DNA of 64,000 nucleotides from Diadophis punctatus similis (taxonomy: Eukaryota; Chordata; Lepidosauria; Squamata; Dipsadidae). Made by a program: the position numbers and the translations under genes. Shown piece by piece: positions 10,401-23,165 of this stretch. The notes beneath the pieces are model-generated. The model made no database searches and was not told the DNA's origin. It worked only from the letters and a program-made list of their open reading frames with translations. The DNA is taken from positions 16,450,590 through 16,514,589 of the forward strand of contig JALIGW010000014.1 in the NCBI GenBank assembly GCA_023053685.1, read 5' to 3'. Position 1 is the first letter of the stretch; every line of letters begins with the position of its first letter.

Positions 10401-11169
10401 GAAACAATTCCTCCGAGGAAGAAGACAGGGGCACAGCAAAGGGATGTTAGCAAGTGAGTGTCTCTCTGGTGGAGCTTTAGAATGTCAAAGGACCCCTCCT
10501 TTCCTCCAGCCCTTCATATTGCTAGTATTATTTATAATAATTATTAATTAAATTTATCTGCCACCCATCTTTTTTTTCTCAATTTTTTAATTTTCTCCAT
10601 CACTTTATATACAATTCAATACACATATACCTTAAGATATTACAATAAAAAATACATATTTGTTCAATATAATCAATCATTCAAAAATCAGTATCTTATT
10701 CAACACTTGCCTCATCAGTCATCAGTCTGTTCTATTACACTCCCCGCTCTCTATCTCCAACTTCTCCTCCTACTTTCTAACTCCTTCTCTCCTCCTCTAG
10801 CCTTTCTACACCTTCTCTTCCTCCCCTTCTACTTCCGCTTTCACTTTCTTTGCCTTTCCTTGAGTGCTTTTATACAAACTCATTTTATATTTGACAGACT
10901 GATGCTAATCTCAATTTTAAACTAATCATATCTCTTTTTAAAAAAAAACATTATAGTTATATTGCTATTCTTTTTATGTTATTCTCTCTTCTAAGTACAT
11001 GCTGCTATTCCCATCTTACCTCTCCCCCCCAAAAAAATAAAAATAAAATCTAATTTTCTAGTTTTGTCATCTGGGATAATCTGCCACCCATCTTGTGGTT
11101 GGAGGTGACTGTGAGCACATGCTGCTAACTCAGGATCCTGCCTCTTATACTCAGCCACACTGAAGGAGG
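10401..11169. other. Unassigned sequence with pyrimidine-rich tract
   Basis: AT-rich DNA followed by a C/T-rich stretch at about 10741-10865. The reading frame over it (10707-10925) is low complexity and not credible as a gene. Confidence 0.45.
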
Positions 11170-11177
11170 GTCTGGAA

Positions 11178-11605
11178 CAGAGGTGGGTTCCTGCCAGAGC
11201 TGTCCAGTACGGAGCTCCGGTAGGGAGCAGCCGATTGCGCAATTTTACGCGCGACCACTCCGGAGCCCTCTCCGCCGGTCCGTCACACGCATCACCATCT
11301 TTTTCGGTGATTTTTTGGGCGATTTTGCTTCTGCGCATGCGCGGAAGCAAAATCTCACCGAAATCTCACGAGGGGATGTGCGCAAGATTTCAGCGAGATT
11401 TTGCTTCCGCGCATGTGCAGAAGCAAAATCTCGCTGAAATCTCTCTCTCTCGCGCTCATCCCCTCACAAGATTCCGGCGAGATTTTGCTTCCGCGCAGAA
11501 GCAAAATCATGTGAGGGGGCGCGTGCGCGTAGCGCGTGCGCGCACCCGAATCATGGAGATGTGCGCGCAGCGCACCGGTACCGGTAAGTAAGCAATCTGC
11601 CCCTG
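11178..11605 (+). mobile_element. hAT MITE, Ac-type, GTGGGTTCC group
   Basis: The 428-bp element runs CAGAGGTGGGTTCC to CAATCTGCCCCTG with perfect TSD GTCTGGAA (11170-11177, 11606-11613). The interior is a series of GATTTTGCTTC...GAAGCAAAATC inverted pairs that can fold into multiple hairpins, one loop centred on TGCGCATGCGC (11332). Confidence 0.87.
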
Positions 11606-11909
11606 GTCTGGAACCATTTGCTGTGATACCCTGTTATGGTTCCCAGCAACGGCTTGGAAAACCCACTGAAAGAGTGCCCCCCCACCTCTTTGACAAGCGC
11701 ATTCGCCTGCATGCAACTGTGGTTTTAGATTTACCTCTCCTTATACTCCGTTGGAATCTGCCATCTTGTAACTGAACTCCCTTATTTCTGGCCTTGTACC
11801 CTGGACTTCCAAGGAGGAGCAGCTTCACCTCCTTCTGTGTTGCCTTTTCCTACCCCTCCTCCTCAACTCTGGTCTTCTTAACCGACAGCACCCTTCCCAG
11901 GGTCTAGGA

Positions 11910-12034
11910 CAGTGTCAACCTTGCGGCCAGATGTGTCATGCGCTGGCCACGCCCACCCTCGGTTTAGCGAAGGGGGAAAAAAGTCACGATACGTCACCTG
12001 ACGACAACGTGATGCCACGAGTTTGACAGCCCTG
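11910..12034 (+). mobile_element. Short hAT MITE, Buster-type
   Basis: The 125-bp element runs CAGTGTCAACCTTGC to GAGTTTGACAGCCCTG with perfect TSD GTCTAGGA (11902-11909, 12035-12042). It contains a 'ggccacgcccacc' block. There is no coding capacity. Confidence 0.85.
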
Positions 12035-12119
12035 GTCTAGGACAATTCAGCACAGCCAAACTGGTGTGGCCAACTCCTCACAGACATCTTGCTATGGCCA
12101 TCTCACTGGGGCCAACTTG

Positions 12120-12340
12120 CCGTGGGGCAATTCATTGTGGGACAAGAGTTACACTAATATCAAAGAAATGGTGGAATAGAATCATTTTTAAAAAGGATGG
12201 AAAAGGAGGGATGAAATGAAATGCGAATGACAGAAATCACAATAATTTTAATCACTTTAATTTGAATTGTTGAATTGTCCCACAGAGAGTTTTCCCGCAG
12301 TTAGTTGGCCATGCAGAGTTGGCTGAACCCAGTTTTCCCA
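12120..12340 (+). repeat. Unnamed dispersed repeat, copy 1
   Basis: From ACAAGAGTTACACTAATAT near 12143 the sequence parallels 34378-34592 ('gaaatggtggaatagaatca', then 'gaaatgcgaat'). Both copies are bordered by repeated GGCCAACT/GAGTTGG motifs, which suggests a small DNA transposon with GC-rich ends. The family is not recognised. Confidence 0.6.
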
Positions 12341-13338
12341 TTCTGCCCTTCCCAGTCCTTTAGGCTCTCTCCATAAGACCTGATTTCTCATTTCTGAATC
12401 TCTTCCAGTTGCTCTGAATTCTTCCTAAAATATTTAAATTCCCAGAACATAGTTCAACATAGGATGAAGTATAAATTTTCTCCCCTAGTTAGGAAATCAT
12501 CTTTCTATAGATGAAGTTATTACTGCTTTTTTTTTTTGGACACAGCCACACCACATTTCTGACTCATATAAACGAAATAGTTTAGAACCCAATTCCATTC
12601 CTACATCTTTTTCAAAAATTTGAAACCAGGTGCTTTGTCATCTTGCATTCATTTCATTTTTATTTCTTAAGTGAATTGTCTTGACTAAGTTTCAGATTTC
12701 AGGCCGTTTCTGTTACCTATTAAGATAATTTTGGATTTTATTTATCTAGAGTATTATAGCTGTTCCATCCAGTTTTTCACCTGGGCGCAGACCTGACAAA
12801 TGTTTCCTCCACCTCTGGATCCAAACCCTTCACAGGAGTGTTGAGAGTTCAGGAGCCAGGACTGAGCCTACGGACCAGGTGTGAACATTCGTAACCCAGG
12901 TAGTTCTGCCTCTGACTGGGAAAAGCTCAGAGAGACACGTGGTCAGCAGGCCGGGAATAAAACACCTGGCATTTTCCGAACCTCCTGAGTAAATTCCAAT
13001 TTTCCAAGCCATAGTAGGCAATCTCAGTTATAACTATTAAATTCTTCTGTAACAATAATTCAGATTCCTCTTATTTATTTTCCCATGCTCTGAACTTGTG
13101 CGTTCAGGCAGCAATAGCCACAAATCTTGCAAGTTCATGTTTTTTTCCACTGATTTTTTAAAATGAGTCATTTAATAGGCCCCATTTCAGTAATGTTTGC
13201 ATTTCTTTCTTCTAAGTTCTTACATCAGGATTTTCTTCTTCAACCTTCACAGAATTCAGCTTAAATTCAGCTTTATGAATCCAACTCATCATCATGCTTT
13301 GGCAAAATATATCTTTATCAGTCCTTGTGGGAAGCAGC
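12341..13338. other. Unassigned sequence, no gene seen
   Basis: AT-rich DNA, no repeat or gene recognised. Confidence 0.4.
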
Positions 13339-13343
13339 CTATC

Positions 13344-13990
13344 TGTCATGCCCCCATCAGAGCCTGAAGCCGAGGGAGATTGGGGGGAATCCTCATTGGC
13401 TTTGGAGGAATGTGGGGAGGGGCAGGCCGGGGCAAGCCAGGGCCCCTCAGGATCGGGACAGCTTGTTAGCAGGGGGGCAGGATGACTGAGAGAGGGCAAG
13501 CAGTGGACATGAGGAGCGACGGAGCTCAGGCGATGAGCAAGGACCACCCCCTCCTGATCCCTGAGCAGGGAGAGTGGAGAGAAGGTGGGAACAGCTCAGG
13601 CAGACCCAACCACTCGGGAGGAGAGTGTCCCGCCCCTCTTCACAAGGCACACCTGGGGACTGAAAATTAAGAAGGTGCCATGGAGAGGGGCATTTGTCAG
13701 GAACAAACGCTGAATTGGTAAAGTTTGGTGTGCTGGTACAAACAGTTGGAATTTGCAGTACTGCTTGCTTCTTCTTTACTTCTGGACTCAGTGTCTTGTT
13801 CCTGACTTTGTGGACTAATTGTTTGTTCCTTGTTTCGTGGACTCCTTTCCCTGCTCCTTTGTTTTGCTGCTGCTGTGTGTGGGTGCGCTTTGCTCTGGGA
13901 CTTACCAAGAACGTGGGAGCTTTTGGGGGGAAATTTGGAGCATTAAAGGGGAGTTTGAAATCTCAGCATGCCTTGTCCCGGGTCATCACA
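13344..13990 (+). mobile_element. Solo LTR
   Basis: The 647-bp unit begins TGTCATGCCCCC and ends GGTCATCACA, giving TG...CA with an imperfect inverted repeat. The flanks CTATC and TTATC match at 4 of 5 positions. 'ATTAAAG' near 13943 may be a polyadenylation signal. The 3' half has several GTGGACT/CTTGTTCC degenerate repeats. No internal retroviral genes. The reading frames inside (13447-13908 minus, 13694-14134) are incidental. Confidence 0.72.
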
Positions 13991-14035
13991 TTATCCCAGA
14001 CCATGGTGCCCAAGATCAAATCTTTCCCTCATTGG

Positions 14036-14400
14036 AATATAGAACATGGAATAATAGAGTTGGACGGGACCTTGGAGGCCTTCTGTCCAACCCCCTGTTC
14101 AAGCAGGAGACCCTATACTATTACAGACAAATAGTTGTCCAGTCTCTTCTTAAAAGCCTCCAGTGATGGAGCACCCACAATTTCTGAAGGCAAGCTATTC
14201 CATTGGTTGATTGGTCAGAAATTTCTCCTTAGTTCTAGGTTGCTTCACTCCTTGGTTAGTTTCCATCCATTGTTCCTTGCCTTCTGGTTCTTTGGAAAAT
14301 AGTTTGACCCCCCCCCCCTTGCCTTTGTAGGAGCCCCACAAATATTGGAACACTGCTATCAGTGGCCATTCCCTTGCTGTTCTTCTCTGCCCTTCTGGGC
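14036..14400 (-). mobile_element. CR1 LINE 3' end
   Basis: Reads in reverse the CR1 3' region also seen at 32056-32525: 'agagttggacgggaccttgg', then 'ttaaaagcctccagtgatgg' and 'tctccttagttctaggttgc'. It is 5'-truncated and diverged, with a poly-C run near 14310. Confidence 0.8.
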
Positions 14401-14666
14401 CTTTCCTAAGGACTAGAAGGATGAATGAGGAGAGATCCCATCAAATCTTGAGCTTCTTTTCTCCATCGTTAAAGTCCATGGGGATGTGCTGGTCTGTGCT
14501 CTCTGCATGAATTGACAGGAAAGGAGCTTGTCAGTGGAGCTGACAAGTCAATCCCATCACCAGTTTGAATGTCTGTCTGGCAGGCAGCAGACCCGATCAG
14601 CCAAGGAGTGTGGCCAGCACATGTTCAGCTCATAGTAGTGATTGGTTGGCTATCATGGCTCTTCAT

Positions 14667-15308
14667 CAGTGGTGGGTTCCTACCAGTGCGGTCCACTCTA
14701 TAGCACCGGTAGCGGCCCGCTGGTGACGTCACAGTACCGGTGCGGTCGGTTGCCGGTGCATGGGCGCCGCCATATTTTTTTAAATTTTTGTTTACATTAA
14801 AAAAAAAATTTCTTCTGCGCATGCCCAGAAGCCGAGCTTCCGGCATTGGACATGCGCTGCCTTCCTATCCCACAGTGAGTCCAAGCAGGGGAGGATGGCT
14901 GAGGGAGTGAGTGAGACGCTGAAAGAACGGACGCAGGAGCTATCTCCATTTCCCTCCCTTCAGTAGTCTGAGAAGCCATGAACGCGCGGTGATGATCCCA
15001 GGCATTTTCGCACGTTTGAGGCTTCTCGAGCTGCTGAGGGGAGGGGGAACGGGCGGCAGGAGCCTAGGATCATCGAATGGGGAGAAACATTCAGGCCGGA
15101 CGGAACCTCCTAGAAGAACCGCAGCCATGATCTTGCTGCTCCCGCTGCGGGGGGCTGCGTTGCGGGTGGGCAATGCCCTCCCCCGCTTCTTCAGCCGCTG
15201 CCAAGCTCCAGAGGCCAACGCCCACCCGGTCACATGGCTGGCAAGCCACACCCACAAAATAAGCCACGCCCACAGAGTGGTAGTTAAAAAGTTAGGAACC
15301 CGCCCCTG
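14667..15308 (+). mobile_element. hAT MITE, Ac-type, long GTGGGTTCC family
   Basis: The 642-bp copy runs CAGTGGTGGGTTCC to AGGAACCCGCCCCTG with perfect TSD CTCTTCAT (14659-14666, 15309-15316). It closely resembles 1225-1839, with a single copy of the 123-bp segment. Confidence 0.9.
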
Positions 15309-15316
15309 CTCTTCAT

Positions 15317-16040
15317 GCACCCTCCCCATTCTTTTGGAATCTCCCGTCCCCCCCATTTATGGGACACTTTTCTTTCCACTAAAGTTGCACTTTCTCCTGT
15401 AAGAACCTGGAAGCCATTTCTGAGCTTCAGCAGTGCGCTGGAACTCCTGCATCTCTGGTTTGTCCCTCTTAATCCCCTGGTCTTTCCTTTAGTGGAGCCC
15501 CAGGGGACTTGCTTCCTCTGTCAGTTACTCATTAGCCGTTTCTTTGCTTGTTATAACAAATCTTTGTCCTGTGATAGAGGCTGAAGTGTGGATAATCACT
15601 GCTCCAAGGTGCACCTTTTCTCCATAGGCCATTACAAATATATGCTAGATATTCAGAGAATAACATAAATATATGTAAAATATATCCATGTATATATTAA
15701 TCTCTGTTCGTTATGTTGACATCAAAAGTTGGAAAAGCTTTTATTTTTTCTTATTCAGGCTTACACTTAGTGCTGACTTACAGAGAAATACTGCTAGGGA
15801 TTCCTCTAAAACCATCCTGATGAATGAGCTTAGAGCTCAAAGCATTGTTAGAGACCCCACACGCCCACTTCATGGTCTGTTTCTGTTGCTCTCCTCTTCG
15901 AACCATTTCTAGCAGGACTACCAGATTCTGTAACAGCTTTGTTCCCTAGGCCATCTGTCTGGGAAACTCGCAAGATTCGTATTTCTCGCCACACATCAAG
16001 CTAGACTGTGTTGTTTCTCTGTGTTATATAATATATGTGG
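15317..16040. other. Unassigned sequence, no gene seen
   Basis: No repeat or gene recognised; AT-rich from 15640. Confidence 0.4.
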
Positions 16041-16044
16041 GTGC

Positions 16045-16045
<1 letters not shown>

Positions 16046-16116
<71 letters not shown>

Positions 16117-16164
16117 TTCATTCATTCATTCATTCATTCATTCATTCATTCATTCATTCATTCA
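16046..16164. repeat. Compound (TTTA)n-(TTCA)n microsatellite
   Basis: About 72 bp of TTTA followed directly by about 46 bp of TTCA. The motif switches by one base with no interruption. Confidence 0.97.
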
Positions 16165-16197
16165 TTTAGTCATGTTTATGTAGTATATATTGGAGGT

Positions 16198-16790
16198 GGT
16201 GATCCTTTGAGAGCTGAATGCAACAAAAACTTCAACCTCAGATTATCTACCATAATCTGAACTACGCCGCCTTCAATCTGACCTAAGTGTAGCTCACAAA
16301 ATTATCTGCCACAATGTCCTACCTGTTAACGACTACTTCAGCTTCAACCGCAATAATACTCGAGCTCACAATAGATACAAACTTAATGTAAACCGCTCCA
16401 AACTTGATTGCAAAAAATTCGACTTCAACAACAGAGTGGTTAATGCCAGGAACACTTTACCTGACTCAGTAGTTTCTTCCCCTAACCCCAAAAACTTCAA
16501 CCTCGGATTATCTACCATCGACCTCACCCCATTCCTAAGAGGTCAGTAAGGGGCGTGCATAAGGGCACAATCGTGCCTACCGTTCCTGTCCTAATGTACC
16601 CATATATTCATACCTCTTTTACTCTTATTCATGCTTGTAATATTACATATATATTCAATCATGTTTTACTGTTTAAACTTTGCATAATCATATATGCTTG
16701 ACAAATAAAACAAATACAAATACAAAATTTCATCTTAATGTATGCCAATTAGCATACATTCAAAGTGACAATAAAGTTATTCTAAGTTTC
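16198..16790 (+). mobile_element. CR1/L2-group LINE 3' end with ORF2 terminus
   Basis: In the plus frame from about 16260 the translation includes VAHKIICHNV, then FNNRVVNARNTLPDSVVSS, ending LTPFLRGQ and a stop near 16549. This is the C-terminal tail of a LINE ORF2, downstream of the reverse transcriptase. The 3' UTR follows and ends in 'gacaataaagttattctaag'. Minus-strand relatives lie at 22686, 42249 and 56975. It is strongly 5'-truncated, with a repeated 'aacttcaacctc.gattatctacc' block at its start. Confidence 0.8.
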
Positions 16791-17480
16791 TAAGAATTCT
16801 CTCGCTAAACTCTTAGCTGTCCCTGATCAAGAACCAATTCCTTCCTAATGATTACCAAGGTGACGTTAAAAGATAGAAGAATAACAATTGTTGTCCCTGA
16901 AAAAAAAAGGTTGTTATAATGAATTCAACTATTCACAAAGAGACAGGACAATGAACTAATGATTTGGATTGGGCAAAGCTTTGGGGTGGGGTGGGGGCTT
17001 TGCTTTGCCAAAGCTGCTTTAAAAAAATCGATGTGAAGGTGCCGTGTTGTATTACCATGCTTCTGCTAGTCAAGTTTGTGGGGTGATGCCAAGCATGATG
17101 CTTAGGCCATTATCGTTTGTTTCTACCATGCTGGAAATGGTCTCTCTCTTGTTTTGTGAGAGGAAGAGAGTCACGGGACAAAATGGCACCTCACCCAACC
17201 AAGAAGCCTGAAGTAAATGGCTGGCAATGACACACTGCCCCCCCCTCCCAAGTTCCCCTCACTGACAAAATCTGGACTGCTTTGGGAGACCCTTCAGCTG
17301 GGGCTTTCTAGGGCCTCTCGCTTGTTTGTTTGTTCCACTGCAGACTTCCAAATTGCTGATTGCTCGAAGCCTTTGTTCCTGCTTTGCCCCTCAGCCTATC
17401 TCTTCATCAACCATCAACAGACACAAGGAATGGTGTTTAGACTTCACATTCTTGATGAAAGTCAAATGCCAAAGCTCTGC
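16791..17480. other. Unassigned sequence, no gene seen
   Basis: No repeat or gene recognised. Confidence 0.4.
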
Positions 17481-17482
17481 AG

Positions 17483-18530
<1,048 letters not shown>

Positions 18531-18532
18531 GG

Positions 18533-18697
18533 GCAGGGAGTGGAGAGAAGGGGAGGAGAAGGGAAGGAAGGAGAGGACAGAGAAGGGGAAAGGAGGGGCA
18601 GGGAGAAGAGGAAAGCAGGGGATGGGAGGGCAGGGATGGAGAAGAGAGGGGAGAGGAGAGGAGAGGAAAATGGGGAGGAGAGAGGAAAATCTCTTAG
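18533..18697 (+). repeat. Purine-rich (G/A) tract
   Basis: About 165 bp composed almost wholly of G and A on the plus strand, built from GGGGA, GGAGA and GAAAGG units. It is imperfect and not a clean microsatellite. Confidence 0.85.
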
Positions 18698-18730
18698 TCA
18701 GAGAGCAGTGTGAGGACCATTCAAATCCTT

Positions 18731-19242
18731 TGTTAGAACCTTGTTCAAACGATTGGGTGTGTTAATATATGATTAAGCCACAAATCAATGTTATGTGTAT
18801 ATTGCTTTAAATGCATTGTGGATGATTACTATATAAGTAAGCAAGAGAGCATGCTCAGTGTGGTTGATGGTTTATGGTTGGTGGTTTAGTGTGGTTTAGT
18901 GTGGTGAGTGGTGTTTGACGGTGTGTTCCGGATTGAAGACTCTCTGCTGCTTTACTGATGAGTAGATTACTTTATGACTGTGTGGAATTGCTGTGAAGAA
19001 GAAGAGTAACTATCTGTAATAGTATAGAATTGAGTGATAGCTGTAATCTTTGTTTGTGAGTTAAAACAAAGATAGGCAAGAAGAAGAAACTTCGCATTGA
19101 CTGAATAACTGTGTATGACTTGGACTTCCTATTTAACTTTGCTACTATTCAAGTAAAACTATTTTGTACATACTAAAGATATTCTGTTTATTGACTGAAT
19201 AGCATCCATATCAAACTGCAACACCATTACTACAACACATTT
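18731..19242 (+). mobile_element. Possible solo LTR, boundaries uncertain
   Basis: Starts TGTTAGAACC and could end CTACAACA (TG...CA). It holds 'ACTATATAAG' near 18830 as a TATA candidate and an AT-rich 3' part. No matching 5-bp duplication was found, so this is inferred from layout only. Confidence 0.35.
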
Positions 19243-20017
19243 CGCTGTGTATGTGCTTAACAGCACAATAACTCCTTAACATCCTTGACCACAAAGCTGT
19301 CACCACTTTCTGTCACATTTACTTATTCTCTCTGTCTTTCAAGATGGACAAATAATTCTGACTGGTTTATTCTAGTTTTGCTCAAGACTTTCTATTCTGT
19401 TTTCTTATTAGCTGGCAATGGGAAAGAGGCTATTGTGAAACTTCAAACATAAATTTCCATATAAATATTATTTGAATGTATTTTGCAATAGAACCTGCAA
19501 AACAGACAGGTAAGTTCTAATCCTCCCATTCCTTTCCGAAGGGCAGGTGTGGAACAAATTAGTTTGCATCCGAACGAACAAAAGCTGAATTATTCAAGGA
19601 GGCCTTGGGCAGGAAATTACAAAACTCTACCCTGTTCGGCAAGCTCAATTAGCCACATTACACCGTGCATGTACATGGTTTTGTGTTCTTCCTCCCCTTT
19701 CTCAGTTTGTAATTGCAAGAATATTCCCAGGAGTGGAATCTCCCAGGGAGTTGGGTCAGCTAATGTTGCTTTGCCGTATCATCAGCTCCATGCAACTTCT
19801 CATTAATCCCTAGATAATGTTCTGAATTAGATGATTAACAATTCCCAAAGTACCAGCTTGGTTCTGTTTCCTGCCACTCTGCTGCCTTCAGCGTTGCTCA
19901 CTGCTAGATAGAACGAAGAGGTTTGCCTTCTATCCAGATGATACTGAAGCATGCTAGCACAGCAGGAAGGGAACAACATCTTTTTGTGTTTTGTTCCCTT
20001 TTGTGTCATCCAGAACA
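19243..20017. other. Unassigned sequence, no gene seen
   Basis: No repeat or gene recognised. Confidence 0.4.
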
Positions 20018-20260
20018 TAGCAATAGCAATAGCACTTAGACTTATATACCGCTTCATAGTGCTTTACAGCCCTCTCTAAGCGGTTTACAGAGTTCAGCAT
20101 ATTGCCCCCAACAATCTGGGTCCTCATTTTACTGACCTCGGAAGGATGGAAGGCTGAGTCTACCTTGAGCCGGTGAGATTTGAACAGCTGAACTGCTGAA
20201 CTAGCAGTCAGCTGAAGTAGCCTGCAGTGCTGCACTTTAACCATTGTGCCACCTCGGCTC
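20018..20260 (-). mobile_element. Sauria-type SINE, near full length
   Basis: In reverse orientation it shows the tRNA-like head (GAGCCGAGGTGGCACAATGG), a B-box-like element, the 'ggttgactcagccttccatc' type body and a (GCTATT)n tail at the left. About 243 bp. A pol III retroposon, not a tRNA gene. Confidence 0.85.
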
Positions 20261-20709
20261 CTTTCCCCACCTCTGATGGTGCTCAGATATTAGGTTGAAT
20301 GACTAAGTTCCACTCCATGTTAGCATCTGCTCTTGTGGGCTTGTATTCTGGGATAATGCTTTTCATATGGGTGAAACTGATAGAAAACATTGCCAGGGCC
20401 TCATATCATGCAAAAGCTTTGTGCACATTTTCTTTTTTTTCTTGAGGTACTTCTGGTGGAATTTTAATAGAAGAAGAGGCCGTGGAACCTGAATCCACAT
20501 TCAAAGGATTTTTTTCCCCTCCGGGAATGAAGCAGCCTGATTGGTCTTGAGCGTTGGACAGAAGGTGGGCTTCATCTGCCCCTCTGCTTCAGACAGCAAA
20601 ATGCATCTCCCTTGAGTTTCTACCAGGGTTTGCAGTTGGTCTTCAGAAAGCATCCTCAGGTGCTTCAGAAGTTCTTTACATTTTATGGAAAGATCGGTGG
20701 TTCATTAGG
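20261..20709. other. Unassigned sequence, no gene seen
   Basis: No repeat or gene recognised. Confidence 0.4.
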
Positions 20710-20717
20710 GGTTGAGG

Positions 20718-21058
20718 CAGGGGTGGATTCCTCCCGGTTTGGACCGGTTAACCAGAACTGGTAGCAACCCACTGGTGATGTCACGATGACCTCACGAACC
20801 CGGTTCGGTTGGTGCCGGTCCGTGTGCGCCACCATCTTTTTTTTAAAAAAAATTGAATCTTTTTTCTGAGCATGCGCAGAAGCCGAGTTTCTGGCACTGT
20901 GAATGCGGTTGCCATCTTGTTTTTGGCTTTTTCCCCCCTCTGGATTTTTCGGCACTGCGCATGTGTGCGCATGCAAAGCACGTGTGCGCCCATGAGGCAC
21001 GCCCACGCGGTGCGGGAGGAAGCAAACTGGCAGCGAGGTAAGTTAGAACCCACCCCTG
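20718..21058 (+). mobile_element. hAT MITE, Ac-type, GTGGRTTCC group
   Basis: The 341-bp element runs CAGGGGTGGATTCC to GAACCCACCCCTG. The flanks GGTTGAGG and GTTTGAGG match at 7 of 8. It has CCGGTT motifs near the left end, as in 41621-41877. It is non-autonomous. Confidence 0.83.
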
Positions 21059-21066
21059 GTTTGAGG

Positions 21067-21575
21067 ATTTAAGTTCTGGATTGCCAGCATAGTTGATTCC
21101 TCCTAGCTGTTGATTTCTCTCTCAAGGGTCAGGGTTCGGGATTGAAAAAGAAGCCACATAAGGGGGCAAGGACAGGGTGTGAGTGGCTCAAACTATACAC
21201 AATTTCAGATCCAAATAACAGCTGTGTCCCTTTAACGGAATGTGTGAATGACCTTGGGGTACGAAAGGAAGAGATGCTGCCCAGGAAACAATCCAAGAAG
21301 AGAAGAGGAGCCCCTGGTTGCTTGAGGGTCAGAGGAAGGAAGCACCTGCCCTACATGGATCAATTAGTGAAAAGTGGAGGTGAGGGTTTGTGCCTTCAGA
21401 CTTGCAAGATTGATGTCAGTTCTACTTGGAAGAAGGCTATTCAGCGGAGACACGGAGGTGGTACAAGAGGTGAAATTAAGGATCAATAGTGGGAACAGGG
21501 TATTTCAGGCAAACACTGTTTTTTGTTAATTCAGGATTGCTGAACAGCTTTGAGGAAAGGCTCTAAAACTATTAT
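21067..21575. other. Unassigned sequence, no gene seen
   Basis: A 115-codon open frame (21142-21489, plus) is uninterrupted but has no recognisable domain, and I do not call it a gene. Confidence 0.4.
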
Positions 21576-21576
21576 G

Positions 21577-21680
21577 AGGAAGGAAGGAAGGAAGGAAGGA
21601 AGGAAGGAAGGAAGGAAGGAAGGAAGGAAGGAAGGAAGGAAGGAAGGAAGGAAGGAAGGAAGGAAGGAAGAAAGGAAGGG
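21577..21680. repeat. (GGAA)n microsatellite
   Basis: About 100 bp of GGAA units, nearly perfect until 21670. Confidence 0.97.
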
Positions 21681-21696
21681 GGAAAGGCAGGGAAGG

Positions 21697-21896
21697 TAGC
21701 AATAGCACTAGACTTATATACGACTTCACAGTGCTTTACAGTCCTCTCTAAGCGGTTCACCTCAACAATCTGGGTCCTCATTTTACCGACCTCAGAAGGA
21801 TGGAAGACTGAGTCAACCTTGAGCTGGCCAGGATCAAACCCCTGGCAGTCGGCAGAATCAGCCTGCAATACTGCATTCTAACCACTGGGCCACAAC
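21697..21896 (-). mobile_element. Sauria-type SINE, decayed
   Basis: Reverse orientation with tail TAGCAATAGCACTAG, then the CTCTCTAAGCGG and GGTCCTCATTTTACC body. It is about 40 bp shorter than the 20018 copy, with the head partly degraded (ending CCACTGGGCCACAACG). Confidence 0.8.
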
Positions 21897-21917
21897 GACT
21901 GATGGAAGGAAGGAAGG

Positions 21918-21973
21918 ATTATGTTGTATGCCGCCGTGAGTCCTACGGGAGTTGGGCGGCATATAAAAACGAC

Positions 21974-22064
<91 letters not shown>

Positions 22065-22117
22065 GGAAGGAAGGAAGGAAGGAAGGAAGGAAGGAAGGAA
22101 GGAAGGAAGGAAGGAAA
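21918..22117 (+). mobile_element. L2-type 3' end with (AAAT)n and (GGAA)n tail
   Basis: 'gtatgccgccgtgagtccta' through 'gggcggcatataaa' matches, in plus orientation, the 3' end seen in reverse at 3018 and 48366. It continues into about 85 bp of AAAT units, then about 55 bp of GGAA. The long AAAT array probably grew from the LINE's own tail. Confidence 0.75.
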
Positions 22118-22685
22118 ATACATTAATTGCAATATGATGCTTCTAATATGAGACAGCACCTTTTCTTCATGTCCTTCTTTTGCAATCTGTTCTGTCACTT
22201 GGGCATTCCATTTCTTTTTCAGACCTCCTCCTTCAATGTCTATTTCCAACTGAACCAAAAAGCTGGATCTCTGCATAAAATACAGCATTTCTCGCTCTCT
22301 GTGCTTTGCAAACAGTTGCCTTTATATAAAATTGATCTAAAAACAGGAAGCTCAGAGAGCTGATAAACTTTCTTCCTGAATTGGATACTGCTTAGAAAAC
22401 CATCCTCTCTTACTTTCTTTCTTGGTTGATTTTAGGGTCCGGTTCAGAGCAATAACTCTGGCATTCTGAGGAACAGGAACATGCAGAGAGATAGCTGAGT
22501 AAATATGCTGGCATTTGGTGAAAAGAGCATTCAGCCAGAATTAAGATCTGCCCAAATATAAATTGATCCAGTGGCATGCCAGGCTGAAACCGGTCTGCAT
22601 TTATGCAAGAATTTCAGCCTGCATTCAATTATCCAGATGCTCTGGGGCAGCTGTCCTGGTGTGTGGAAGAACAAAAAAAGGCTCT
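22118..22685. other. Unassigned sequence, no gene seen
   Basis: No repeat or gene recognised. Confidence 0.4.
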
Positions 22686-23165
22686 GGGGGATTTATTTTT
22701 TTATTATTTTTATTTATTTGTCAAACATGTATAGGATAGTAGTAATTTGTATAAACATAAGTAAAAAGTAACGATAAAAGAGGACAATAGGACAGAAGGA
22801 CAGGGACGGTAGGCACAGTGGTGCGCTTATGCACGCCCCTTACAGACCTCTTAGAAATGAGGAGAGGTCTACTGTAGACAGTCTAAGGTTAAAGTTTTTG
22901 GGGTTTGGGGAAGAAACCACAAAGTCAGGTAGTGCATTCCAGGCATTGACCACTCTGTTGCTGAAGTCGTATTTTCTGCAGTCGAGTTTGGAGCGGTTTA
23001 CATTGAGTTTGAATCTATTACGTGCTCGTGTATTGTTGCGGTTGAAGCTGAAGTAGTCATTAACAGGAAGGACATTTTGGTATATGATTTTATGAACTAC
23101 ATTTAGATCAGATCAGAGGCAACGTAGTTGTAAATTGTCTAATCCCAGTATTTCAAATCTGGTGG
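22686..23165 (-). mobile_element. CR1/L2-group LINE 3' end
   Basis: The reverse-strand reading includes VVSSPNPKNFNL and ends SFLRGL before a stop, then the 3' UTR 'ggggcgtgcataagcgcacc'. It is nearly identical to 42249-42765 over about 480 bp and related to 16198-16790. 5'-truncated. Confidence 0.82.
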